From the NCBI GenBank assembly GCA_030146445.1, contig JASLBT010000166.1:1-6556 (forward strand): a stretch of 6,556 nucleotides of DNA, written 5' to 3'. Below are positions 1-6,145 of this stretch, one piece after another; position 1 is the first letter of the stretch; each line of letters opens with the position of its first letter. This DNA is from Segetibacter sp. (GTDB taxonomy: Bacteria; Bacteroidota; Bacteroidia; Chitinophagales; Chitinophagaceae). The notes under the pieces are model-generated. The model was given only the letters and a program-made list of their open reading frames with translations. It had not been told where the DNA came from and searched no databases. The position numbers were made by a program, and so were the translations under genes.

Positions 1-746
1 AGGTGAAAAGAATCGCCTCTTAGCCCTATACGCATTGCTTCTAATGGAATTACTTCTGTAGGCGCAATATTTCCCAGGTTAACATTACAACCAATCAACT
101 CAAGAAAGTATAATTGCTGCGCCTTTTGCGGAGCTTCCCAAATAATTTTTTCTTCTGGTATTTGTGTCAGGATCTCCTGCACCAACCCTTCCCTTACTTC
201 ACCGGATCCACGGTAAATACCTACGTTGCCCGCTTCACGTGCTTCAGCAATCACATAGGTTGAACCAGCTTCAAGTTCTGCCTTCATGAGTTCGATCCAT
301 TTATAGGGGGGAATAATGTGTGCGGCATCCTTGCTCCCCACTTCACTCAACACCGTTCCAAACCGGGTTAACTTTTCTATATAACCGCACTTTTCAGCAT
401 GAGGTATGTTGATAGAACCATCGCTCACTTCCACGTGTTCTATCCGGTAATCCTTCATCATCGTAACATAGTCTTCGAACTGGTTGCGGATTAGAAAAGC
501 CTCGAACAAGGTTCCACCAAAGTATACAGGAATTCCGGCGGCCTGGTATAACTCTATTTTTTGCCGCAGGTTTGGGGTGACGTATGCCGTACCAAAACCA
601 AGCTTTACGATATCAATATGAGGATTTCCTACGCTAATTAAATTTTCAGCTTCATTCAAACTTAATCCTTTATCCATGACCATGGTGATGCCGTGTTCAC
701 GGGGCTTTGGGTTACGATAGGGTATTTGAGAGAGGTTAAAATTCAT
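1..746 (-). CDS. comA: Phosphosulfolactate synthase, ComA/YitD family (3' end cut by window edge)
   Basis: The enzyme family adds sulfite to phosphoenolpyruvate to make (2R)-3-phosphosulfolactate, the first step of coenzyme M synthesis in methanogens and of sulfolactate formation in Bacillus; it is a cytoplasmic TIM-barrel protein. I translated the minus strand from the ATG at 746 and found 248 uninterrupted codons to the window edge. Family signatures appear in order: MDKGL (24-28), KLGFGTA (48-54), GGTLFE (77-82), EVSDGS (106-111), SEVGSK (134-139), EAREAGN (168-174), WEAPQKAQQ (203-211), NVNLGNI (221-227) and GLRGDS (241-246). The family is usually about 250-260 residues, so only a few C-terminal residues should be missing. 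It is divergent from the thioredoxin-like gene. This symbol is the coenzyme M gene, not the competence gene of the same name. The family call is firm. The physiological role in this organism is inference, because no other sulfonate gene is visible here. Confidence 0.93.
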   Translation of the reverse strand, partial: MNFNLSQIPYRNPKPREHGITMVMDKGLSLNEAENLISVGNPHIDIVKLGFGTAYVTPNLRQKIELYQAAGIPVYFGGTLFEAFLIRNQFEDYVTMMKDYRIEHVEVSDGSINIPHAEKCGYIEKLTRFGTVLSEVGSKDAAHIIPPYKWIELMKAELEAGSTYVIAEAREAGNVGIYRGSGEVREGLVQEILTQIPEEKIIWEAPQKAQQLYFLELIGCNVNLGNIAPTEVIPLEAMRIGLRGDSFH

Positions 747-778
747 GTAGTGCAGTTGTGGGATAACTTAAGAGAGCG

Positions 779-786
779 CAAAAATA
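779..786 (-). promoter_or_regulatory. Candidate Bacteroidota -7 element for the phosphosulfolactate synthase gene
   Basis: Read on the minus strand, this is TATTTTTG, an exact match to the Bacteroidota -7 consensus TAnnTTTG. It lies 32 bases before the ATG and would give a leader of roughly 25 bases. I see no TTG -33 element at the expected spacing, so the assignment is tentative. No Shine-Dalgarno sequence precedes the start codon. Confidence 0.4.
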
Positions 787-848
787 GGGATTGATGATGA
801 AACGCTTATAAGCCAGTTACATGGCATTATTTATGCTAAATTAGCAAC

Positions 849-1343
849 ATGAAAAAACTTACGCTGGTGTTGCTGCTGTTGTTGTTTACATCGGCTGCTT
901 TTTGCCAGGCTCCCGACAGCCTTCCGCCGTATAAACAGGTTCCGATTATTCCGCCTTTTAAGATATTGCTGCCCGACAGCTCATGGTATACCAAAGCTAA
1001 CCTGAACACCAAACAACCTACGTGGATCATTTATTTCAGTCCTGATTGCGGCCACTGCCAGATGGAGACCGAGGAAATTCTCAAGAACATCAACAAGCTC
1101 AGGAAAATGCAGATTGTTTTAATTACAAGCAGGCCGTTCGATGATATGAAACACTTTGCGCGATACTATTCATTAAACAAGTTTTCAAACATAAAGGTGG
1201 GTACCGATCCCTCCCGTTTCATCACTAATTTCTATAAGGTAGAAATGACACCATTCAGTGCGGTCTACGACAAAAAAGGCAACCTTATCAGGGCGTATGA
1301 GAAGGGTGGCAATATGCAGGAACTATATAGCCTCGCACGCTAG
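849..1343 (+). CDS. Exported thioredoxin-fold protein with CGHC active site
   Basis: A 164-residue protein that is probably periplasmic or cell-envelope located and acts as a thiol:disulfide reductant or oxidoreductase. Residues 1-20 form a signal peptide (Met-Lys-Lys, a Leu/Val-rich core, then AFCQ). The residue before Cys19 is Phe, which argues against a lipobox. The thioredoxin core begins near 56, with the strand WIIYFSPDCGHC placing the redox cysteines at C67 and C70. The cis-proline is P135 in EMTPFSAVYD, followed by a KKGNLIRAYEKGG beta-hairpin as in TlpA/AhpC-type folds. The CGHC dipeptide is like that of protein disulfide isomerase, whereas classical thioredoxin has CGPC. The start at 849 places the signal peptide exactly at the N-terminus. 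No Shine-Dalgarno sequence is visible. A near-match -7 box (TATTTATG, 828-835) lies just upstream. The gene ends in its own terminator. Its substrate cannot be read from the sequence. Confidence 0.88.
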   Translation: MKKLTLVLLLLLFTSAAFCQAPDSLPPYKQVPIIPPFKILLPDSSWYTKANLNTKQPTWIIYFSPDCGHCQMETEEILKNINKLRKMQIVLITSRPFDDMKHFARYYSLNKFSNIKVGTDPSRFITNFYKVEMTPFSAVYDKKGNLIRAYEKGGNMQELYSLAR

Positions 1344-1349
1344 CCCGAC

Positions 1350-1379
1350 GGCGTTGTTTATGATACAACGCCTTTTTTT
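1350..1379 (+). terminator. Intrinsic terminator after the thioredoxin-like gene
   Basis: A perfect 8-bp stem (GGCGTTGT at 1350-1357, ACAACGCC at 1365-1372) encloses a 7-base loop and is followed directly by seven T residues (1373-1379). It starts 7 bases after the stop codon. It separates the thioredoxin-like gene from the dehydrogenase gene, so the two are probably not one operon despite an 81-base gap. Confidence 0.9.
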
Positions 1380-1397
1380 GAATGTTCTGGCCAGATT

Positions 1398-1417
1398 GTT
1401 TAAATTGACGTTTAAAC
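1398..1417. repeat. Perfect inverted repeat GTTTAAA-N6-TTTAAAC upstream of the sugar dehydrogenase
   Basis: Two 7-base arms (1398-1404 and 1411-1417) are exact reverse complements separated by TTGACG. The right arm ends 7 bases before the dehydrogenase ATG. The position and symmetry suit an operator for a dimeric regulator or a small hairpin over the translation start. The AT-rich arms also make chance plausible. I see no canonical TAnnTTTG promoter between the preceding terminator and this gene; TAAATTG (1401-1407), inside the repeat, is one base short of it. Confidence 0.5.
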
Positions 1418-1424
1418 ATTAGCT

Positions 1425-3092
1425 ATGAAAAAAACGCTACGCTTCAATCTCCTGGTATTTCTGCTGCTCCCGTGTTTTTATCCATTGATCGCTCAGCCTG
1501 TCATTTCTTTTCAAACAATCGCCACTGGTTTAATCTCTCCTGTTGACGTGGTCAATGCAGGTGATAGCTCGGGCAGGTTGTTTATTGTAGAGAAACCCGG
1601 CACCATCAGGATATGGGATGGCACTACGGTTCTCCCGACACCTTTTCTTAACATCTCTTCCATGATTCGTGCAGTAGGGAACGAACAAGGATTACTTAGT
1701 CTTGCCTTTCACCCCGACTATAAGACGAACGGTTACTTTTTTGTCTGGTACAACAACCTCCAGGGTGATGTTACCCTTGCGCGCTTTTCGCGCAGTAGCG
1801 TTAACACTGCCGACCCTGCATCTGGTGTGGTTTTAATGACCATCTTCAAGCCGTTTGCAAATCACAATGGGGCCAAATTGAATTTCGGTCGCGACGGTTA
1901 TCTTTACTTTGGTACAGGTGACGGAGGCGGCGCCGGCGATCCCGGCAACCGGGCACAAAACGGCGACAGCCTGCATGGAAAATTTATCCGGATAGATGTA
2001 AACAATCCTAATCCTCCCTACTATTCAATTCCGCCGACTAATCCTTATATCAATAACCCGGCAATTCGCGACGAGATCATCGGGCTCGGACTTCGTAATC
2101 CCTGGCGGTGGAGTTTCGACAGGCAAACCGGTGACCTATGGCTCGCCGACGTTGGCCAAAACGTGCTGGAGGAGGTGAATTATTTACCCGCCGAAGACAT
2201 ACTCGACAAGAACTTTGGATGGCGCTGTTTTGAAGCCAGCCAGGTGTTTAACCCCAGTTGTGGCGCAGCACCAAACAATGTGGTTCCGATTTTTGAATAC
2301 CCGCACAACAACGCCACGGGGGGATTCTCGATCACCGGAGGTTATGTTTACCGCGGAACCGAGTTTCCTTCGCTGCAGGGCTACTATATTACATCTGATT
2401 ATGTGAGCAACAACGGCTGGCTCATCAGCAGATCGGCAACGGGTGGTTGGAACACCAGCTTGCAAACCGGATGGGCATCCCGCATCTCCAGCTATGGCGA
2501 AGGAGAAGACAGTGCTTTATACGCGGTTTCGCTGTCAAGTGGCACCTTATACAAGGTAATCGCATCCGGCGCCCTGCCGGTTAAGCTACTTTCGTTTACA
2601 GGCAGCATCACCAATGCATTACACGAACTGAAATGGGCGGTTGCCGACGAAGAAAAGGGCACCATTTATCATCTGGAAAAAAGAACAGCTCCTGGTTCTC
2701 CCTTCAAAGAAGTTTACAGCCAAATGGCAACCGGCTCCCAGGGATCTAACTCCTATCGCCAGGTACTCGCAGGAACGGAAGCTTCTTTTTACCGTTTAAA
2801 AACCGTCACCCCGGCAGGACAAACCATGTACTCTTCTGTCGTTTACCTGAAGGCTCCAGGCGACCGGAACCATCCAAAAGCAACTGTTATCGGCGACCAG
2901 CTGGTAATCAGTTTACCTGCAGAAGCCCGCGGTATAAGTGTTTTCGATGCTTCGGGAAAACTGATCAACCGCCAGGTGAACACCGCCAGAACAGGAACGA
3001 TGAATGTGCCTCTTGCACAGGTTTCCAGGGGTGTTATCATGGTGAAGATTGATCTGGGCAACGAAACTGTTCAACTCAAAACGATTTATTAG
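1425..3092 (+). CDS. Secreted PQQ-type glucose/sorbosone dehydrogenase with C-terminal T9SS-like sorting region
   Basis: A 555-residue exported enzyme, predicted to oxidise aldose sugars using pyrroloquinoline quinone and Ca2+ in a six-bladed beta-propeller. A signal peptide spans 1-24 (ending LIAQ). The propeller spans about 28-380 and carries family landmarks: GLISPVDV (35-42), EQGLLSLAFHPDY (87-99), the expected catalytic His147 in NHNGAKLNFGRDGYLYFGTGD, then GGGAGDPGNRAQN (167-179), LGLRNPWRWSFD (221-232, with Arg224 matching the active-site Arg of soluble glucose dehydrogenase) and ADVGQNVLEEVN (241-252) near the Ca2+ site. C268 and C279 could pair. From LPVKLLSFTG (384-393) on, it is a typical Bacteroidota surface-protein extension: a beta-sandwich segment (ELKW...YRLKTVTPAGQTMYSS), then a tail (487-555) resembling a type IX sorting domain (ISVFDASGKLINRQV). 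The tail lacks the usual Pro-Asn-Pro opening and ends KTIY. The exact sugar substrate is unknown. No PQQ biosynthesis gene is in the window. Confidence 0.92.
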   Translation: MKKTLRFNLLVFLLLPCFYPLIAQPVISFQTIATGLISPVDVVNAGDSSGRLFIVEKPGTIRIWDGTTVLPTPFLNISSMIRAVGNEQGLLSLAFHPDYKTNGYFFVWYNNLQGDVTLARFSRSSVNTADPASGVVLMTIFKPFANHNGAKLNFGRDGYLYFGTGDGGGAGDPGNRAQNGDSLHGKFIRIDVNNPNPPYYSIPPTNPYINNPAIRDEIIGLGLRNPWRWSFDRQTGDLWLADVGQNVLEEVNYLPAEDILDKNFGWRCFEASQVFNPSCGAAPNNVVPIFEYPHNNATGGFSITGGYVYRGTEFPSLQGYYITSDYVSNNGWLISRSATGGWNTSLQTGWASRISSYGEGEDSALYAVSLSSGTLYKVIASGALPVKLLSFTGSITNALHELKWAVADEEKGTIYHLEKRTAPGSPFKEVYSQMATGSQGSNSYRQVLAGTEASFYRLKTVTPAGQTMYSSVVYLKAPGDRNHPKATVIGDQLVISLPAEARGISVFDASGKLINRQVNTARTGTMNVPLAQVSRGVIMVKIDLGNETVQLKTIY

Positions 3093-3133
3093 TGGTTGAC
3101 CAAATCAGGGACCAGGTGAAGAAAGGGTTAGGG

Positions 3134-3146
3134 ACAGGACTCCTGT
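3134..3146. repeat. Short palindrome ACAGGA-C-TCCTGT downstream of the dehydrogenase
   Basis: Two exact 6-base arms flank a single C, about 40 bases after the dehydrogenase stop codon. There is no T-tract after it, so it is not a normal intrinsic terminator. It may only stabilise the 3' end of the transcript, or be chance. Confidence 0.3.
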
Positions 3147-3173
3147 TCGGGGATCAGCAACTACAATACATTC

Positions 3174-3191
3174 GAAGCTGCCGGCAGCTTC
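3174..3191. repeat. Perfect 18-base palindrome between the dehydrogenase and mdh genes
   Basis: GAAGCTGCC followed immediately by GGCAGCTTC forms a perfect 18-base palindrome. As RNA it would fold as a 7-bp stem with a CCGG loop. Only a weak T context follows, so termination would be poor. It is 81 bases after the dehydrogenase stop and about 110 bases before the mdh promoter. It could be a 3'-end hairpin of the dehydrogenase mRNA or a protein-binding site. Confidence 0.5.
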
Positions 3192-3263
3192 TTGCCATGA
3201 GTGAAATCAAGATCTTCGTTGTTTAGGGGTAAGTCTCAAAGCATAACTGTCCACTCCTAACGC

Positions 3264-3293
3264 TTAACTCATCACCCAACACCCCTACCTTTG
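3264..3293 (+). promoter_or_regulatory. Bacteroidota-type promoter of mdh
   Basis: TACCTTTG at 3286-3293 matches the -7 consensus TAnnTTTG exactly. A TTA at 3264-3266, 19 bases upstream, is one base off the TTG -33 element. Transcription would start near 3300, giving a leader of about 34 AT-rich bases (3300-3333) with no Shine-Dalgarno sequence before the mdh ATG. This is the best promoter in the window. Confidence 0.7.
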
Positions 3294-3333
3294 CGTCGAA
3301 AAATTCTTTCACATAAACCATAACTAATTTACA

Positions 3334-4263
3334 ATGAAAATTACAGTAGTAGGCGCCGGGGCGGTTGGCGCAACCTCTGCCGACAACATTGCCCGCAAAG
3401 AACTCGCGGAAGAACTGGTCTTACTCGACATCAGGGAAGGTTTTGCAGAAGGTAAAGCTTTGGATATAACACAAACTGCTGCTTTGCTTGGTTTCGACAC
3501 CCGTATTTCCGGCAGCACCAACGACTATAGTAAAACTGCTGGTAGTGATGTGGTGGTGATTACTTCAGGCTTGCCACGCAAACCTGGTATGACCCGTGAA
3601 GAATTGATTGGAACCAACGCAGGTATTGTAAGTGGAGTTGCTGAAAATCTGCTCAAGCATTCACCGGAGGCGATCGTTGTTGTCGTCAGCAATCCGATGG
3701 ATACCATGACTTACCTGGCCCTTCAAAGTACAGGGTTACCAAAAGAACGGATCATCGGTATGGGCGGCATCCTCGATAGCGCCCGGTTCAAGTGCTACCT
3801 CAGTGCGGCCCTCCAATGCAGCGCTAACGACCTTAACGCAGTTGTAGTTGGCGGACACGGCGACACGACAATGATCCCACTGATAAGGCTGGCTACATGG
3901 AACAGCATTCCCGTTACAAATTTCCTGAGCCCCGAGCAGCAACAGAAGATCGTTTCCGATACCATGGTCGGCGGCGCAACACTTACAAAAATGCTTGGAA
4001 CAAGTGCATGGTATGCTCCCGGTGCTGCAGTTGCTGCACTCGTTGAAGCGATCGTACGCGACGAAAAAAGATTATTTACCTGCAGCGTAAGCCTCAACGG
4101 CGAATATGGACAAAGCGATATTTGCCTTGGCGTTCCCGTAATACTAGGCAAAAAAGGTTGGGAGCAAATTGTCGACTTCAAACTTAACGAAGAAGAACAA
4201 TCTGCCTTCAGCAAAAGCGCCGATGCAGTAAGAAGCATGAACGACGTACTTAAAACATTATAA
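3334..4263 (+). CDS. mdh: Malate dehydrogenase, NAD-dependent, LDH-like type
   Basis: A 309-residue cytoplasmic TCA-cycle enzyme interconverting malate and oxaloacetate with NAD(H). The N-terminal Rossmann fold shows GAGAVG (7-12), and D32 in VLLDIREG is the acidic residue that selects NAD over NADP. Substrate-loop arginines are R82 and R88 in GLPRKPGMTREEL; Arg at the first position indicates malate, where lactate dehydrogenases have Gln. SNPMD (119-123) is the conserved cofactor/substrate loop. The catalytic pair is D148 with R151 (ILDSARF) and H175 in GGHGDT. The length is normal for the bacterial LDH-like Mdh group, and nothing is missing. It has its own promoter and terminator, so it is probably monocistronic. 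It is convergent with the C4-dicarboxylate transporter gene, which could supply its substrate. Lactate dehydrogenase is the only realistic alternative and is disfavoured by R82. Confidence 0.96.
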   Translation: MKITVVGAGAVGATSADNIARKELAEELVLLDIREGFAEGKALDITQTAALLGFDTRISGSTNDYSKTAGSDVVVITSGLPRKPGMTREELIGTNAGIVSGVAENLLKHSPEAIVVVVSNPMDTMTYLALQSTGLPKERIIGMGGILDSARFKCYLSAALQCSANDLNAVVVGGHGDTTMIPLIRLATWNSIPVTNFLSPEQQQKIVSDTMVGGATLTKMLGTSAWYAPGAAVAALVEAIVRDEKRLFTCSVSLNGEYGQSDICLGVPVILGKKGWEQIVDFKLNEEEQSAFSKSADAVRSMNDVLKTL

Positions 4264-4282
4264 TAAAAACCTCGCGAAAAAG

Positions 4283-4307
4283 CCTCAACTCATGTTGAGG
4301 TTTTTTT
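4283..4307 (+). terminator. Intrinsic terminator of mdh, possibly bidirectional
   Basis: The stem CCTCAAC (4283-4289) pairs perfectly with GTTGAGG (4294-4300) around a TCAT loop, followed by seven T residues (4301-4307), 20 bases after the mdh stop. On the other side, five A residues (4277-4281) precede the stem. Read on the minus strand, the same hairpin is therefore followed by CTTTTT and could also stop transcripts from the convergent dctA gene. Confidence 0.9.
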
Positions 4308-4665
4308 CCTTCCTTTTGGGACGACGACTTGCAAGGCCTGTCTCGCAGATGCCATTGCGGCGAAAGCCGTGCGAAGAGATACGATCAAACAAATACATTA
4401 CAGTTGACAATACACTGCTTGCTATACGGATGTTAATTTGGTAGCCGGCTTTTGTACACCGATAGGACGGTGGTTGCGACGCTCCGTTCGAATGTATATT
4501 TTCATGGCAACAATTTATAAGCGGCCCCGGTACTATGATGCATTCAGACCCGAGTAAATACAACAGTTTCCGTATGTACTCCTGATTACCCCAACAGGGA
4601 TCACGGCAATTTAAAACAGCGGGTACGTAGTAAACAAGATGATCTCGAAGGTCCGTTTTACCCCA
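4308..4665. other. Intergenic region between convergent mdh and dctA, no gene seen
   Basis: These 358 bases follow the mdh terminator and the 3' end of dctA. An open frame exists on the minus strand (92 codons, 4563 to 4285), but it ends inside the mdh terminator hairpin, is rich in Arg, Ser, Cys and Ile without recognisable motifs, and lacks a promoter, so I do not call it. A small CGGC-GAAA-GCCG hairpin (4358-4369) is present. No strong terminator lies directly after dctA, so its transcript may extend through this region to the hairpin at 4283-4300. Confidence 0.6.
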
Positions 4666-5946
4666 TTAAAGCTCTGTAATCAGTGGCTCTGCCACCGGTT
4701 GCAATCGCTTTTTTTCTACCACTAATTTATACTTCACCATATCAATCTCGTTTTCGCTTTTTGCGATGATGACGGTTGCTATGGTATTTCCGATGAAGTT
4801 GATGATTGCCCTGCCCTCGCTCATAAAACGGTCCACCCCTATTAGCAAAGCCAATCCCTCCAGGGGAATTACGTCAAGTGCCGCAAGCGTGGACGCGAGT
4901 ACAATAAAGCCACTTCCTGCAACACCTGCTGCACCCTTGCTCGTGAGCAAGAGTATGCCGATAATCGTCAACTGTTGACCCATTGAGAGGTCAATGTGAA
5001 ATACCTGCGCAAGAAAAATAATACTCATGCTCAGGTAAATAGTGGTACCATCCAGGTTAAAGCTATAACCCGTTGGGATCACCAGTCCCACCACTTCTTT
5101 TTCGCATCCCGCATCGGTGAGCTTCTGCATAACGGAAGGCAGCACTGCCTCACTGCTGCTGGCGCCAAGTACAATTAAAATTTCTTCTTTAATGTAACCC
5201 AGCAGCTTCCATAAACTCACCCCGAAATACCAGCATAAAAGATTAAGCACAACAAATATGAAGAGGAAACCGGTAAGATAAAAGGTGATCAGGAGTTTGC
5301 CTAATACTGCGAGTGTTGCGAAGCCGAACTTACCTATGGTATATGCCATTCCTCCAAAAGCACCAAGCGGGCTCAGCTTCATAATGATTTTGAGAACATT
5401 AAAAAGCACCTTGTTGATCTTATCAAATGTGATTAGCAAGCTGTGTCCGGACGGGCCTAACATTTTCAAGCCGATTGCAAACAGGATACTAAAAAACAAC
5501 ACTTGCAGGATGTCGCCTTTTGCAAATGCATCCACAATGTTCGAGGGAACGATATGGGAGAAGAACTCACCCCAATTCAGCCCCTCGGCCTGAGTTCCTA
5601 TTGTATTAACCTGCTCGTTAGGCGTGCCTGTAAAGGGAACTCCCGCTCCCGGTTTTACCAGGTTTGCGGTTACAAGGCCGATAACCAGGGCAAGTGTCGT
5701 AACCACCTCGAAATAGATTAACGCCTTCAGCCCTACCCTGCCTACTTTCTTCATATCCCCGGCACCAGCGACGCCTGATACGATCGTAAAGAATATAACG
5801 GGCGCAATGACCATCCTGATCATGTTCAGGAAGGTTTCACTAATCAGTTTGGCGGTTGGTGCAAAGCCCGGAAACTGCCAGCCGACAAATACCCCGGCGA
5901 TTATACCAATGATTACCTGAACATATAAAACCCGTAGATACTTCAT
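4666..5946 (-). CDS. dctA: C4-dicarboxylate:cation symporter, DctA type (DAACS family)
   Basis: A 426-residue inner-membrane transporter of the dicarboxylate/amino acid:cation symporter family, expected to import succinate, fumarate and malate with protons or sodium. Visible landmarks: hydrophobic N-terminal helices from residue 5; MIRMVIAPVIFFTIVSGVAG (42-61); the serine-rich hairpin HP1 with GASSSEAVLP (261-270); the helix-7 motif PTGYSFNLDGTTIY (291-304); HP2 with TSKGAAGVAGSGF (335-347); and helix 8 with GVDRFMSEGRAIINFIGN (370-387), containing the substrate- and ion-site residues D372, R379, N383 and N387. These motifs match Escherichia coli DctA closely as I recall it, and better than the glutamate carrier GltP, whose helix-7 motif differs. 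The length is normal and the frame intact. It is convergent with mdh, which would use imported malate. The start at 5946 gives the usual short N-terminus before helix 1. Substrate choice within the family is inferred from motif similarity. Confidence 0.92.
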   Translation of the reverse strand: MKYLRVLYVQVIIGIIAGVFVGWQFPGFAPTAKLISETFLNMIRMVIAPVIFFTIVSGVAGAGDMKKVGRVGLKALIYFEVVTTLALVIGLVTANLVKPGAGVPFTGTPNEQVNTIGTQAEGLNWGEFFSHIVPSNIVDAFAKGDILQVLFFSILFAIGLKMLGPSGHSLLITFDKINKVLFNVLKIIMKLSPLGAFGGMAYTIGKFGFATLAVLGKLLITFYLTGFLFIFVVLNLLCWYFGVSLWKLLGYIKEEILIVLGASSSEAVLPSVMQKLTDAGCEKEVVGLVIPTGYSFNLDGTTIYLSMSIIFLAQVFHIDLSMGQQLTIIGILLLTSKGAAGVAGSGFIVLASTLAALDVIPLEGLALLIGVDRFMSEGRAIINFIGNTIATVIIAKSENEIDMVKYKLVVEKKRLQPVAEPLITEL

Positions 5947-5970
5947 TTTATCGCATTAACATTAGTCGGC

Positions 5971-6145
5971 CACCAGGTATAAACACTAATTCTGCACACC
6001 TTTATAAATGTGCAATATACTTTGCTAAAGACAACCTATATGCGGGTAAAAAGAAAATCAAATTGATGTTAGCATTGGCCGGCTGCACATCAAATACTTT
6101 CAGCATATCTCAGTTAAACCAGGCAGCACTATAGTATACCTGGTG
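5971..6145. repeat. Separated 11-base inverted repeat CACCAGGTATA / TATACCTGGTG
   Basis: CACCAGGTATA at 5971-5981 recurs as its exact reverse complement at 6135-6145, with 153 bases between. A further partial copy, ACCAGG (6118-6123), pairs with the right arm at short range around an ACTATAGT palindrome (6128-6135). The left arm is 25 bases upstream of the dctA ATG. A pair of regulator sites or decayed repeat ends would both fit; chance is not excluded. Confidence 0.4.
5993..6014. promoter_or_regulatory. Candidate operator TGCACA-N10-TGTGCA upstream of dctA
   Basis: Exact 6-base inverted arms (5993-5998 and 6009-6014) flank a 10-base AT-rich spacer, 47 to 68 bases before the dctA ATG. A third TGCACA lies at 6084-6089. 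The dyad and its position suit a dimeric transcription factor acting on dctA, but I cannot name a regulator and the arms are short. Confidence 0.35.

Noticed and set aside
849..906. Lipoprotein signal (Cys19) in the thioredoxin-like protein
   Set aside because: Phe at the position before Cys does not fit a lipobox, so cleavage by ordinary signal peptidase is more likely.
836..1030. 64-codon minus-strand frame opposite the thioredoxin-like gene
   Set aside because: It is antisense to a well-supported gene and its sequence has no independent protein features.
3795..4238. 147-codon minus-strand frame opposite mdh
   Set aside because: It lies entirely within the intact mdh gene; its Ser/Thr/Leu-rich composition is what an antisense shadow would show.
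4358..4369. CGGC-GAAA-GCCG hairpin with a GNRA loop
   Set aside because: A 4-bp stem is too short to support a structured RNA, and no surrounding pairing extends it.
4403..4427. TTGACA followed by TATACG, resembling a sigma-70 promoter
   Set aside because: The spacing is only 13 bases, and Bacteroidota primary promoters use TTG/TAnnTTTG elements.
4285..4563. 92-codon minus-strand open frame between mdh and dctA
   Set aside because: It ends inside the mdh terminator hairpin, has no promoter or recognisable motif, and its composition does not resemble the neighbouring proteins.
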